From positions 1-44,848 of the forward strand of contig JADRCO010000187.1 in NCBI GenBank assembly GCA_021464525.1: 44,848 bases of DNA, written 5' to 3'. The translations under genes were made by a program, and so were the position numbers. Numbering within the stretch: the stretch's first letter is position 1; each line of letters starts with the position of its first letter. Below are positions 13,717 through 23,867 of this stretch, one piece after another. Under the pieces are notes generated by a model, which was not told the DNA's origin, made no database searches, and saw only the letters and a list, made by a program, of their open reading frames with translations. The stretch comes from Rhizophagus sp. LPA8_4_AMF. Its lineage: Eukaryota > Glomeromycota > Glomeromycetes > Glomerales > Glomeraceae.

Positions 13717-14496
13717 TGTATTACGACATGCCTACTATAAATTAATATAATTCAGTATAGATAAAATCGCCGATTTTCAAAATAAGTATTTAATTATTTT
13801 GATTCTAAACAAATATACACTTTTATTTTCAGACTCTGTTTCGCATCACGTGACGCCAGCAATTTCTAAATTCACTTTAAACTTCCGGTCTGTTGCATTT
13901 TTCGGTCGTTCTCTTTGAGGTTTAATTTGATTAGCAAGATCTGCCATTCGTTTGCGCGACCGAACCCTTAGCTTTTAGACCAATATTAGTCCTGTTCAAA
14001 TTTTAATTGTAGTTTCTTGGTAGATCTGGTGGGTCACACGCGAGATGATTGGTTCCTAAATATCGGATTGGCCAAAAACCCTTTGGAAGTTGGAACGGAT
14101 TGACGGGGCTACTTTTTTTAGGATCAACCATGCTGTATTTTATGTGCTTGTGGGTTTAAAGTGAAATTAATTTAGGGATTGAATTTTAAACAGATCTAAA
14201 AATAATATATGTTTATATGATCTAAAAATCATATTCACAAGAAATACATAATCAGTACTAAAAAGTAATAATTATGTTTAAATTTTATCAATTCTAATAT
14301 ATAATATTTCAATACCCAAAAAAATAATATGTTGATACTGATTTTTTATTTATTTTATTTTTTTTTTTTTATGCAAACTTTCACCATCTATATAAGTCAT
14401 TAAAATCAGATAATCTATGCCATCAGAATTCTCTTAAATCAGATTGTATCAATGATAAAATAAAATTTCTTTTTAAAAACTATATAGATATAGTTC
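13717..14496. other. Upstream region of ABC transporter / 3' flank of AN1 gene
   Basis: The part at 13800-14130 is less AT-rich than its surroundings and looks like a promoter for the minus-strand transporter. It contains a TCACGTGA E-box palindrome near 13850 and CCAAT/ATTGG motifs around 13980-14080. Homopolymer-rich sequence follows at 14330-14370. No open frame of note. Confidence 0.5.
13849..13856. promoter_or_regulatory. TCACGTGA E-box palindrome (putative)
   Basis: An 8-bp perfect palindrome with a CACGTG core lies about 135 bp upstream of the transporter's start. CACGTG is bound by bHLH factors in fungi (Cbf1/Pho4/SREBP types). The match is only to the core, so function is inferred. 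Further copies of the core occur near 19430 and 35104. Confidence 0.3.
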
Positions 14497-15231
14497 TTAT
14501 CCACCTCTTTCATTTCGCCTTGCTTTTTCTAATTTTTCTTTATATCGTTTCTTTAATTCTTCTTTACTTTTATTAACACTGAAATTTTTTGCATTCGTTG
14601 AACCAGGGTTTCTTTTTTCTTGAGTTATTACATGAATTGATTCTTGTTTAAAATTAGAGTGTGCAGCGTTTCTAGCCTTTTCAACGCATTTTGGAGAATG
14701 TGCCTCAGGATATCTGTTTTTTTTTAAAAAAGAAACATTAATAATAAGATAAATGAAATAAAATAAATAAAAAGGGATCAATTTTATTATCTTCATGTGT
14801 AACTAACCTATGTTTCATGCAATATTTCATATTACAATATTGACAAGTCAGGTCCATAACAGCACTTGATGTTTGCTTACAATTTGGAACAGAACATGAT
14901 TTAGATGTAGATGAGTTTTCACTGTTATATAAGGAAAAGCATATTTAAATGGCAACTGATGAAATTCGACTAATAAATGATTAAATTATGGTATCTACCT
15001 TAGTATATGTTCTACTGTTTCAGCTAAATCAACTTTATCATCTGTCGTCGATTCTGTAGCAGACTTTTTTTTATTTTTATTTTTATTTTTCTTTTTTGAT
15101 TTGGAACCAATATTATTAACATTACTTAAATCATCATTAATATTTATTTCATCGTTATTTTCGTCAAAAATCTTTTTATCGTCGTCATTCTTATCTTTAG
15201 TTATTTGTGTTGAATTGTTTTCCGTAGCCAT
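14497..15231 (-). CDS. AN1-type zinc-finger protein
   Basis: Exons 15231-14999, 14921-14808 and 14713-14497 join to a 187-aa protein. Residues 1-77 are acidic and then Lys-rich (a KKKNKNKNKKK stretch), probably disordered. Residues 87-125 form one AN1 finger with spacing C-x4-C-x11-C-x2-C-x4-C-x2-H-x5-H-x3-C. This matches the AN1 layout of IGHMBP2/ZFAND-type proteins apart from the longer last gap. The C-terminal 40 residues are Lys/Glu/Arg-rich and likely helical. AN1 fingers occur in stress-response and ubiquitin/proteasome-linked factors; no helicase or A20 domain accompanies it here, so the role is unknown. The gene is head-to-head with the Yop1-like gene, 173 bp between start codons. Confidence 0.85.
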
Positions 15232-15404
15232 TATATCTTAATGATTTTATATATGGTATCGAACTTCCGTTATTTATATAAATTCGGTTGTTACACAAAA
15301 CGGATGTATGTAAAATAAGTAAAACCGCCGAAAAGAATGGAATTATTTCCGTTATTTCTCTCTGCTTTCGCGTTAATTCTTTTTTAGTTTTGATTGTAAA
15401 AAAA
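15232..15404. promoter_or_regulatory. Bidirectional promoter between AN1 and Yop1-like genes
   Basis: The two ATGs face away from each other with 173 bp between them, so the segment must hold both 5' UTRs and promoters. It has no obvious TATA box in a standard place. A pyrimidine-rich stretch precedes the plus-strand start. Confidence 0.5.
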
Positions 15405-16098
15405 ATGGAACAAATTAAAAATTACGAAGCTCAACTTGATAGAGAATTATCCAAATATCCACTAATTTTAAAATTAGAAAAAGAATGTAACGTTCCTAAG
15501 ACTTATTTGGTTGCAGGAAGTGTGGCGTTACTATCTCTTTTGATGCTTTTTAACGTTTGGGGAAAACTTCTCAGTAATTTAGTTGCTTGGGGATATCCTG
15601 GTATGTATTAACTTGTGTAATACAATAGAAAGTAAAGTTTACTAATAAACCACACTTTTTATATAGCTTATGCTTCTTTCAAAGCCGTCGAGACCGCGAA
15701 AACCGATGATGATACTCAGTGGTTAACTTATTGGTAAATTTATCTCAGTAATATGTATATATATATTCATATATTTGACTTTATATTTATTTATTTATTT
15801 TTTGACAGGACTGTATTGGGATTTTTTCATGTTATTGAATTTTTTTCGGATATTATCTTAAATTGGATTCCATTCTACTTTTTACTTAAAGTTTTATTTT
15901 TCCTTTGGTAAGAATAAATGTTTTCCGTACTTTTAAATTATTTTTTATTAAAAGAATTCTCTTTGTAGGTTATTTTTACCACAAACTAAAGGAGCACAAA
16001 GATTATATATCGGATTCCTGAGACCAACACTTTTGAATTACGAAAAAGATGTTGATTCAGGATTAAATAAACTTAAATCTAAAGTAATTTATTTTTAA
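15405..16098 (+). CDS. Yop1/REEP5-type ER membrane-shaping protein (TB2/DP1/HVA22)
   Basis: Exons 15405-15600, 15667-15733, 15809-15907 and 15969-16098 join in frame to 163 aa. The protein has the family layout: a short helical N-terminus, a hydrophobic hairpin (residues about 37-65), the YASFKAVET motif, a DDTQWLTYW stretch, a second hydrophobic region and the LPQTKGAQRLY segment followed by a short amphipathic tail. These motifs are diagnostic for TB2/DP1/HVA22 proteins, which insert as wedges in ER tubules and generate curvature. Length is close to that of yeast Yop1 (about 180 aa). An ATG further upstream is not in a context that extends the homology, so the ATG after the poly-A (AAAAAAATGG) was chosen. 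Confidence 0.95.
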
Positions 16099-16147
16099 GT
16101 TATGTTTGTACATAATGTATTTATTTGTTCTTAATGATAATTATCTT

Positions 16148-17281
16148 TTAATTTGGTAATAAAAAACCTTCTTGGAAAGTATCATCTTTTTCAATTATTA
16201 AGGTGGAAACACCTGTATAATATGCTTTTCCTCCTACTTCAACTATAACAGCTTGAATTTCTTCCGAATTATTATTACCATTTCCTTGTAATTTTAAAGA
16301 TTTAATAACTTTTCCTGAAAACTTATTGTCGTTTCCTATTATACTTTGATAATAACAAATTTGATTCAATTGTAAAGTACCTTTTGCATATTGTAAGGCG
16401 ACTCTGGCTGATACTCCCGATCCACAAGGTGATCTATCTATTTCTCTATTTGCAAAGATACACATATTATATGTGTCATTAGTTACTATGGTACCATATA
16501 AGAAATTTAAATCTTGTTTCAAATTATCTGGATGGATTATATATTTTTGGATAAATTCTTTTGAGTTTCTGCACTTCTCCGTAAGATCACCTGCCAATTC
16601 TGTAATGTACTTGAAATTTTCTAGCATAATTTTATGATAATTTTCTTGCCCAATTTCGGGAAGTAATTCTTTAACAGAAATAATAATATAAAATGCTCCT
16701 CCAAATGCAATATCAACTCTAATTTTTCTTCCTTTAAATTCAATTGAAACATCTATTGCGACTGCAAATGATGGTACTGAATGAAATTTAACATCTTTGT
16801 CGGATCTAGCTTGTAATCTTCCATTTGAGAGTCGAATAGTATCAACAAATGTTGGTACAATTCCACAAGGGCATTCAATGTTAATTCTAACTTGTCCATC
16901 ATTAGAAAAATTCAATATATTAGAATCGATAAGGAATCTTCCTAATGCTATTGTAGCATGTCCACACATAGTAGAATATCCTTCATTGTGCATAAACAAT
17001 ACTCCAATGTCTGCAGTTTCATCGTCATTTTCATTGCTATTTTTAATTAAAATCGCCCCATACTGATCTTTATGGCCTCTTGGTTCAAATATTATCCTTT
17101 TACGTAGATAATCTAAATTTTCTTGTACATATCTTCTTTTTTCTAATATTGTTGACCCTTTTATTGATGGATATCCTTTAACTATTATACGTGTTGGTTC
17201 CCCACACGTGTGCATTTCAACTATTTTTATTGTGTCATCTTTAATATCGTAATTTGTTTGTAATTCTTGAAAGAAATCCAT
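16148..17281 (-). CDS. Proline racemase / trans-3-hydroxy-L-proline dehydratase family enzyme
   Basis: A single uninterrupted 377-aa frame. The first catalytic Cys lies in STMCGHATIALGRF (Cys106); the second active-site position is in IDRSPCGSGVSAR (Cys286). The FGGAFY segment and the C-terminal GFLL are also present. Overall the text follows animal L3HYPDH (trans-3-hydroxyproline dehydratase), but that enzyme carries Thr at the second position, whereas racemases and 4-hydroxyproline epimerases carry Cys. The pair here is Cys/Cys, so epimerase or racemase chemistry is possible even though the framework is dehydratase-like. Expected role: proline or hydroxyproline catabolism, cytosolic. No intron, unlike most neighbours. 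It shares a 102-bp divergent promoter with the hydrolase at 17384. Confidence 0.92.
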   Translation of the reverse strand: MDFFQELQTNYDIKDDTIKIVEMHTCGEPTRIIVKGYPSIKGSTILEKRRYVQENLDYLRKRIIFEPRGHKDQYGAILIKNSNENDDETADIGVLFMHNEGYSTMCGHATIALGRFLIDSNILNFSNDGQVRINIECPCGIVPTFVDTIRLSNGRLQARSDKDVKFHSVPSFAVAIDVSIEFKGRKIRVDIAFGGAFYIIISVKELLPEIGQENYHKIMLENFKYITELAGDLTEKCRNSKEFIQKYIIHPDNLKQDLNFLYGTIVTNDTYNMCIFANREIDRSPCGSGVSARVALQYAKGTLQLNQICYYQSIIGNDNKFSGKVIKSLKLQGNGNNNSEEIQAVIVEVGGKAYYTGVSTLIIEKDDTFQEGFLLPN

Positions 17282-17383
17282 TTTTTCTAACCCATTTAGA
17301 TCATCAGAATAACTATTTAATAGTCGATCTTTGACGTATTTTTGATCGATAATCTGGTAACTAAAATATCCTTCTTTCTAATA
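17282..17383. promoter_or_regulatory. Short bidirectional promoter
   Basis: Only 102 bp separate the starts of the racemase-family enzyme (-) and the ABHD10-like hydrolase (+). The two are therefore likely to share regulatory DNA. No specific site is recognised. Confidence 0.5.
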
Positions 17384-18196
17384 ATGGCACGTCGGTTTGC
17401 AATTTCACCTCACGAATACATAGCGTTTCAAAAGTATGTAAACCATTCAATCAGAAAAAAATTGCCGGGACTAACTTATGTTAATGGATTTCGTTCTGAA
17501 ATGCAAAATTCTCTTAAAGTAACGCATTTAATAAATTTTTGTATGAATAATAATTTAAATTTTTTAACATTTGATCATTATGCTCATGGATTATCTTCAG
17601 GTTCATTCACAGATGTTTTTAATGTTACAATTGGTAGAATGTATAATGATCTTTGTAATATAATGAAACATGAAACCACAAATTCACAAATTTTAATTGG
17701 GTCAAGTATGGGATTTTGGTTATCTTTATTAGTCGCTTTAAAAGGGGAAGAACAGTTAAGAAATAGAATAACTGGAATCATTGGGATTGCTCCTGCTATT
17801 AATTTTACAGAAAATATATTAAAAGAAGCTAAAGAAAGAGGATTATTCTTAGATGAATCTAATACATCGCCTGATAGTTTTTATCATAGACAATCTAAAT
17901 ATTCACTCACAGGAACTTATCCAATTTCATTTCATTTTCTTCAAGAAGCTCGAAATCATTTATTAGATCTTAAAAATATCAGAAATAAAATAAAGTTCCC
18001 AATTGTACTTTTACACGGTAAAATTGATCCAGATATATCTTACGAGGAAACTTTAGAATTAGCTAGCGCATTAAAAAGTGAATTTGTTGATAATGTAAAA
18101 ACAATATTAATTCACAACGGAGACCATCGCTTATCAAAAGAACAAGATTTAAATATATTAGATAAAGAAATTATACAAATGGTTAGCAATAATTAG
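17384..18196 (+). CDS. ABHD10-like alpha/beta hydrolase
   Basis: An intronless 270-aa alpha/beta hydrolase. The nucleophile is Ser108 in GSSMG, the acid is Asp215 (or Asp217) in HGKIDPD and the base is His248 in GDHR. The NGFRSEM segment (oxyanion side) and the FDHYAHGLSSG segment match ABHD10 and related bacterial hydrolases, where the motifs read HGFRSDM and FDYxGHGxSSG. ABHD10 in animals is a mitochondrial acyl-protein thioesterase and acyl-glucuronide esterase; the substrate here is unknown. The N-terminus is short and basic (MARRF), possibly a weak mitochondrial signal. The ATG at 17384 is chosen because the frame upstream of it has no other ATG. Confidence 0.88.
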   Translation: MARRFAISPHEYIAFQKYVNHSIRKKLPGLTYVNGFRSEMQNSLKVTHLINFCMNNNLNFLTFDHYAHGLSSGSFTDVFNVTIGRMYNDLCNIMKHETTNSQILIGSSMGFWLSLLVALKGEEQLRNRITGIIGIAPAINFTENILKEAKERGLFLDESNTSPDSFYHRQSKYSLTGTYPISFHFLQEARNHLLDLKNIRNKIKFPIVLLHGKIDPDISYEETLELASALKSEFVDNVKTILIHNGDHRLSKEQDLNILDKEIIQMVSNN

Positions 18197-18975
18197 ATTA
18201 CTATAATCAATTAAAAATATTTATTACATAATAATCACAATTTTATATGTATCACATGTCTTTTTAGCTTTCCATGTACATGACAAAGTTTTAGTATGAT
18301 ATGCTAAAGTAATGCATTTATTTACTGTACTATGATAGAATTTTTTATGGATAATATGAAATTACCATTGAGTTTTTTATGTCTATCGTATTACCGTACC
18401 TAAATTTGATACCCTCCTAACCAGAATATTGACCATTATCTAAAAAGTCTTTTAGTTCCTCAAACTTTCCGATATCTCTTCGAAGATTGCGATATTGAAT
18501 AATACTATTAAGTATTCCAAGTACCTTCTGATACTGAATAATAACATTAAGCCATTATTACGTTCTCGTAGAGCATTTGTGTATAAACACCAAACAGAAA
18601 CCATTTATGTCTGAATTGATCACGTTGATACTCAATTCGCGTTTCCTTGGTCAACTGCACCATCAATTAATTTTCCATCATGATAAGCGTTATGGAATAT
18701 GGGCTACTAAACAGGCGCAAATGATCCGACAAAAGTGCTTTCTATATCATTATTTATGTTGGATATGGATGGTATATTTTCTTTATCAAAATAAAATAAA
18801 AATATCAAATCTGAAGATGAGGATCATAAGAATTAGCTGATTACGTAAGATTTATAAACAAGAAGGTATATATAGTAATTACAGGAATAATAAAAGATTG
18901 TATTTTTCAAGAATATTTCCAACCCATTGCTTTAAAAATATTGTAGAGAAATTGATGATCTAAAGGTTAAGTTTT
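18197..18975. other. Intergenic region, nothing recognised
   Basis: AT-rich with no supported gene. A plus-strand open frame at 18577-18840 has no family resemblance, no splice support and compositional bias like its surroundings. Short repeated motifs (GATATTGAATAATACTATTAAG versus GATACTGAATAATAACATTAAG, about 45 bp apart near 18490-18550) are a minor local duplication. Confidence 0.5.
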
Positions 18976-19352
18976 TTAAATTTGCTTGTTAGGATTCAAA
19001 TTATCTGAATCATTTTCTGCAGATTGTGTAAGTTGCCATTCATCCCTATAAAAAGATATGGTAAAAGAGTAAAAATTATTATATGTAAGACTAACTTTTA
19101 AAAAAATTACCTTATGGTTTTTCCAAGAAATCTTTCAATATGAGTTCTTATAACATAACTTGAACCGTGAACAATGTAATCATTAATAAATGTAGACTGG
19201 CTTATATAGCTTCCATATTTATTAAAGAAACTAATATAATCTGGAAGAAGTGAACGAATCCTATGGCAATGATAGGGAGAGATAATATTTGAAGGACATT
19301 CTGAAATTATCAACTCACTGACAACTTTAACGTAAATATATTTGGTATTCAT
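18976..19352 (-). CDS. Small hypothetical protein, two exons
   Basis: Exons 19352-19111 and 19045-18976 join through a 65-nt intron (AAG|GTAATT ... TTATAG) to 103 aa. The product is not recognised. It has no membrane segment and contains a run of aromatic and basic residues: IRSLLPDYISFFNKYG, a YIVHGSSYVIRTHIERFLG segment, then DEW and an acidic/Asn-rich tail. The in-frame join and a normal polypyrimidine acceptor support a real gene, but there is no homology argument. It could be a small assembly factor or a subunit of a larger complex; that is only a guess from size and composition. Confidence 0.55.
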
Positions 19353-19728
19353 ATTTGAGATATTTTCAATTTTAAATCTTAATAATATTAGGAAAGTTAT
19401 CAGTTATATACTTAAATTTTAAGAACCGGTCACGTGATTAGATAATTTTGACGTATAAATAAAGCATAACGGATTTTTTTGATCAAATTAGTCATGACTC
19501 AACCACATGTATATATTTTCTTTACGAATTAATTTAGTAATTTGTATTTTATATTTATTAAAACGTTTTAAATATAAATTATGAATAATCACAATAATAC
19601 TCGGTGTCTACGTGTCATAAATTGTATGATACTAGAAAAATAAATAAAAATAAACTAACTTTAAGTGAGTCAGGTGATATGTAATTTCAAATATATAGTG
19701 GAAATTCGCATATAAAATTTACATTTCT
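19353..19728. other. Intergenic region between small ORF and lipase
   Basis: About 375 bp, AT-rich. A TCACGTGA palindrome lies near 19430, some 80 bp upstream of the small gene's ATG, and could be a bHLH site. The right end is the 3' flank of the lipase gene. No gene is seen. Confidence 0.5.
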
Positions 19729-22700
19729 TTACATATGACCACTTCTTGACATCCATTTTCCCATTCTGCCTCCTTCATCATTAACAACATCAGATTCAGC
19801 AACTTTCTTCCATTTCTTCAATAATTTATTACCCTTGTCACCATCATCTTTTTCATTTAATTTCCTTAATAAAAATTTTGTTACCCCTTTGAATTTTTTA
19901 TCATATCTATCGGGAAAGTGATGAAATAACCAATTCCTACGTAAACTTATATCTGTAAATAATTCAGGCCTAGATGTTTCACACACAATATCTTTCGTAT
20001 AGAATGCTATTGAAGATTTAATGTGTGATCTATGAAATCCTTTATACATATAATATATTGTACCAGGTATATATAGTTTTTGTGCGGATGAACTGGACTT
20101 TAATGCTGTTCGATAATCATCAATTGAAGTTAAGATTTTAGCCAATTTGTCTTTTGAACTTAACTATAGTTAAACAGTTATAAATGTTAGTAAAAAATTG
20201 AAATAAAGAAAAAAATTTTTTTTAATACGAACCTTTTTGTATTTTTCATTTTTCAATTCACTAGCAGCAAATTTAACTAACTCTTTAAAATCCATTAAAT
20301 TTCCATAACTCAATCGTGGTATAACATCATTCTCATTAACAAAATTATCAACGCAACTTTCAGTTTCAGCTCTACAAGCTAATTCAAAAGAACAACAAGG
20401 TGCCGTAGCAAAATTCCATGCATGTATATCAATTCCTTGTTCGATTAAATCTTTACATTTGTCTCTTAACAATAATGTAACTATTGCTGAAACCGAAGCT
20501 CCCAATGAATGTCCAATAATTTGTATACCATTTGACTTAAATTTTTTTACGGCTTCTCTAATATCATCCAGTGAATGATTTACTAAGTATTGTGCACTAC
20601 GCAATACTCCTCTGTGAACAAACCCTCCATTCCAAGGTTCATAATGTGCTAATGCATCTGTAATCACATCTGTAACGTTCTAAATGCGAAAAGAAGTATT
20701 AAAATTTCAGGAGTTGAATTGAGATGGAAATTTTTTAAATTTCAACTTACCATTGTTCCTCTAATCGATATGATTATTGAGTTAGTTTCTGGATCATGAA
20801 TTACCATGTAATTAGGAACAGATACGGCTTTTTGACCATATTCCCAGCAAATAATATCATCTTTTTCAAGCGAAAAGAATTCTTGGACAGCTTTACGGTC
20901 TGAATTTATTCTAATTGCATCTGTAAAAAAAAAAAAATTAGAATCAAATTGGTATATACAATAGAATTAATAAAAACAGACTTACTTAAGGGAGCCATAT
21001 TATGACCATATCCAAACCAATGGAATAAAAAAGATCCCTAATATATATATAAACCAATATTTATTTTGTTAAGGAAATTATTTTGCAAGTAGATCCTTTT
21101 GTATAACTTAAATTACCTACATATGAAGCCATAGAATATTTTAAATATTTTTGAGCGGTTTGAATTCTTTCTATGTCATGATATAAACATCCTGTCACTT
21201 GACTTTTATAAATGAAATAATTAATTCGTTAATCTTTATAACAGAAAGTAAAATATTAATTTTTAAACCTACTTTGGCTTTTGAGAATAGTATTTTTCCA
21301 ACAACATATAAGCTTTCAAGAACTCCAATTTACTCAATCTCCATCCATGATCAAAGAAAGCATGATATAACACAGTGATCTCTTTAATAGCGTCCCTTGT
21401 CTCTTGATTTAATACCCTATCAAGTATGCCTAAAGGCCTAGTTTCAGGATGCGTTATATTCGCAAATTCTCCTTCATCGGCTTCCTCTATCTCGCTTGAT
21501 ACTTCTTGATCTACGATTGCTCTCGTGTTTGCTACTACTGGAGGTAATATTTGTCTATTTTGATCGTTGTAACTGCTTGGAAGCAAAGCTGGTGCTGTTT
21601 TTGAACGAGTTACAACAGGTTTTGGTTGGCTTGGCGGTTTTGGAGAAAGAAGCGGTGGATCATTTGGAAAGTGAAATTTTATTGCAATATCTATTGTGCC
21701 AACTTTCTGAGGATGCGGATCACCACTAAGTTCCAATGGAAAACTTCTATATAAGACAAGATAATTTAACATCAATTTTTTATAAGGAATTTTTAAACAT
21801 TTTCAAATGATATTTACCCTTCAAAATCCTTTTGATTCAAAATCGAATCTTTTAAAGTATTTAGTCTGACAATTACTCTTCCTAATTTTTTTTTTGCGTA
21901 CAAAAAACTAGCATGTTCATAAACATCAATTTTTAAGGCATCAAACACAAAAGAATGATAATCAAAAGGAAATAAAAACATTTTCTTTAATTGTTCTTGA
22001 TATGATGAACTTGGTTTTGTGTGATGTGTAACCGAATGAATAACTAATCTTATTGATGATTTTGCTTTTGAATTTGGTGATCGCGGTGGATTAAAATCTA
22101 ATTTCGTTATTCGAACTAACATGTTATCTAAAGAAGGGAGGAAAAAGATTTGGAAATTTAAGAAAACTTAAATATTTCGATTTTATTAAAGAATACGCAA
22201 TTAAAAGAAAAAATTAATAATACCTGGTAATATATCACCGGACACTAAGTACAAAGAAAAGGTTAATAATAAATATTGGATGCACAATTAATTAATTTTT
22301 GGACTTAACAAAGAAATACATACATAACGAATCTTCGCTTAATTTCTGAGATGAAGAGGATGCTTGTTCTTGTATAATAATAAATGACATAATTTTTTTT
22401 AAAAAGTGATTTTTTAAAGCAAAATAGCAGAAAAATAAATTAATTACCTTGATTAAATTGGTTTTTATTATGCAAAAGAACTTGTGGAGACGTATCGATT
22501 GCTTCCGGCGCTTTTTTAAGTAAATATGAGAAAAAAACAATGAAAATGAAAAATGAAATCATAATAATGTTTTTAGAATCATTTCAAAAAATAATAATTA
22601 TTAAAATCTTACATTTCTTCAATCCTTCGTTTTCATTATCATCAAATCCAAAATTTTTTGATTTCAAATTCTTGTCATTTTTTATCAAAATTCCCCTATT

Positions 22701-23441
22701 ATCATCAACACTAGAATCACTTTTATTATTCACACTAGAAAACAAATTATAAATCCTTCTACTATTATAAGTTCCTGAATCTTTGGTTTGATTTTCTTTT
22801 TTCCATTGCTGAATATTAACATTATTATTGATTCTAGAATATTGTAAAGAACTATTTCTTGTTGTCTTAAAAGAATTCCTAACAAAACTACCAGAGTTCC
22901 TATAAGAATTTCTTAGGGATTGTGATTTCATTGTAATTAAATTAGCATTTGAACTCCAATCAAATTCTTTCCATACTTTTTCTAAATCATTTTCCTTTTG
23001 ATCGCTCTTATCCGATGATATCATAGATTCTGGTTCTTCAGATAAAACTTGCTGTTCTTCTTCTTCATCAGAATCATCGGTAGTAGTATCTGATTCAAAT
23101 TCTACTTCCTCGGCCACTTTTTGTTTAAATAGAGAATTTTTATCTTTTTTTAATTTATTAGCAATTTCTCTTGGTATATGCAATGTACTGATCTGATCTT
23201 GAGATCTTGCTAATTCGTCGACGTGTTTTTCTAATTCATTAATCATTAATTGTGTTTCAGGGTTAAAGTATGTGTCCGCGTAATTTATAGATGAACGTGA
23301 ACTAGCATTAGATAATCTTTTCTTTCTATTAAAAATATTATCTACTTGTAAATTATCTCCAAAATAATCCGTAGTATCATTTTTATTGTCATTGGATAGA
23401 CTTCTAGCTAAGTTTAATGTTTCTTCCGAAGCCATGAGCAT
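19729..23441 (-). CDS. C2-domain class-3 lipase, diacylglycerol-lipase type
   Basis: Eleven exons, in coding order: 23441-22613, 22510-22448, 22368-22324, 22244-22224, 22127-21818, 21746-21273, 21202-21121, 21037-20986, 20920-20751, 20679-20233 and 20163-19729. They join to 975 aa. Residues 1-300 are Ser/Asp/Glu/Asn-rich and disordered. A C2-like beta sandwich follows (about 315-440, starting LSGDILPDNMLVRI), then a Pro/Ser linker and a class-3 lipase domain with IIISIRGT, GFVHRG and the nucleophile Ser740 in GHSLGAS. The acid is probably in NENDVIPR. LYIPG and HHFPDRY match the C-terminal DAGL block, which supplies the His. No N-terminal four-helix membrane domain as in animal DAGL is present; membrane recruitment probably relies on C2. 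Likely function: hydrolysis of diacylglycerol or related lipids. The frame is open upstream of the chosen ATG to about 23560, so an additional 5' exon is possible. Confidence 0.9.
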
Positions 23442-23867
23442 TCCAGGTAGTAAAATTCTAGGCTTTTTGTGTTTTATTTTGTCTAAAAATAGAATTTTCT
23501 TGATAATAAACCAGTTATAACCAGAAAACTGAATAAATAATGTTTAATATTTCTAAATAATTATACAATAAATAATACTACACAAAATATTCCTCGGAGC
23601 AAAAAAAAAGGAAGGAAATAAATATTTTAAACGGAGTAAGTTTAACGGACCGTCTTTTAATAGAAAATTTTGTATTGTATTGTATTATTATATTTTTTAG
23701 GTAAGTTAGCTGTAGGAGCACGCTCTTAAAAAAATAACTGCATTTGTGTAATCGTGACACGATCATCTAATATATATAGTATTGAAGACCGAAATAACCG
23801 AAATTGATGCTTAACTTATTTATTAAATTTGGAAAATAATTAAAATAATTAATTTAATGGTTTTATT
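23442..23867. promoter_or_regulatory. Divergent promoter region, lipase / SEC8
   Basis: The 426 bp separate the ATG of the lipase (-) from the ATG of Sec8 (+). AT-rich, with no recognisable site. The lipase-proximal 120 bp are open in the lipase frame and begin after a TTTATTCAG acceptor-like site, so part of it may be coding or 5' UTR exon. Confidence 0.45.

Noticed and set aside
15288..15404. N-terminal extension of the Yop1-like protein
   Set aside because: The extension has no family similarity and the ATG at 15405 gives the normal family N-terminus.
16797..17066. 89-aa plus-strand frame inside the racemase-family gene
   Set aside because: Antisense shadow of a clearly conserved coding sequence.
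18577..18840. 87-aa plus-strand frame
   Set aside because: No recognisable motif or flanking exon; likely chance.
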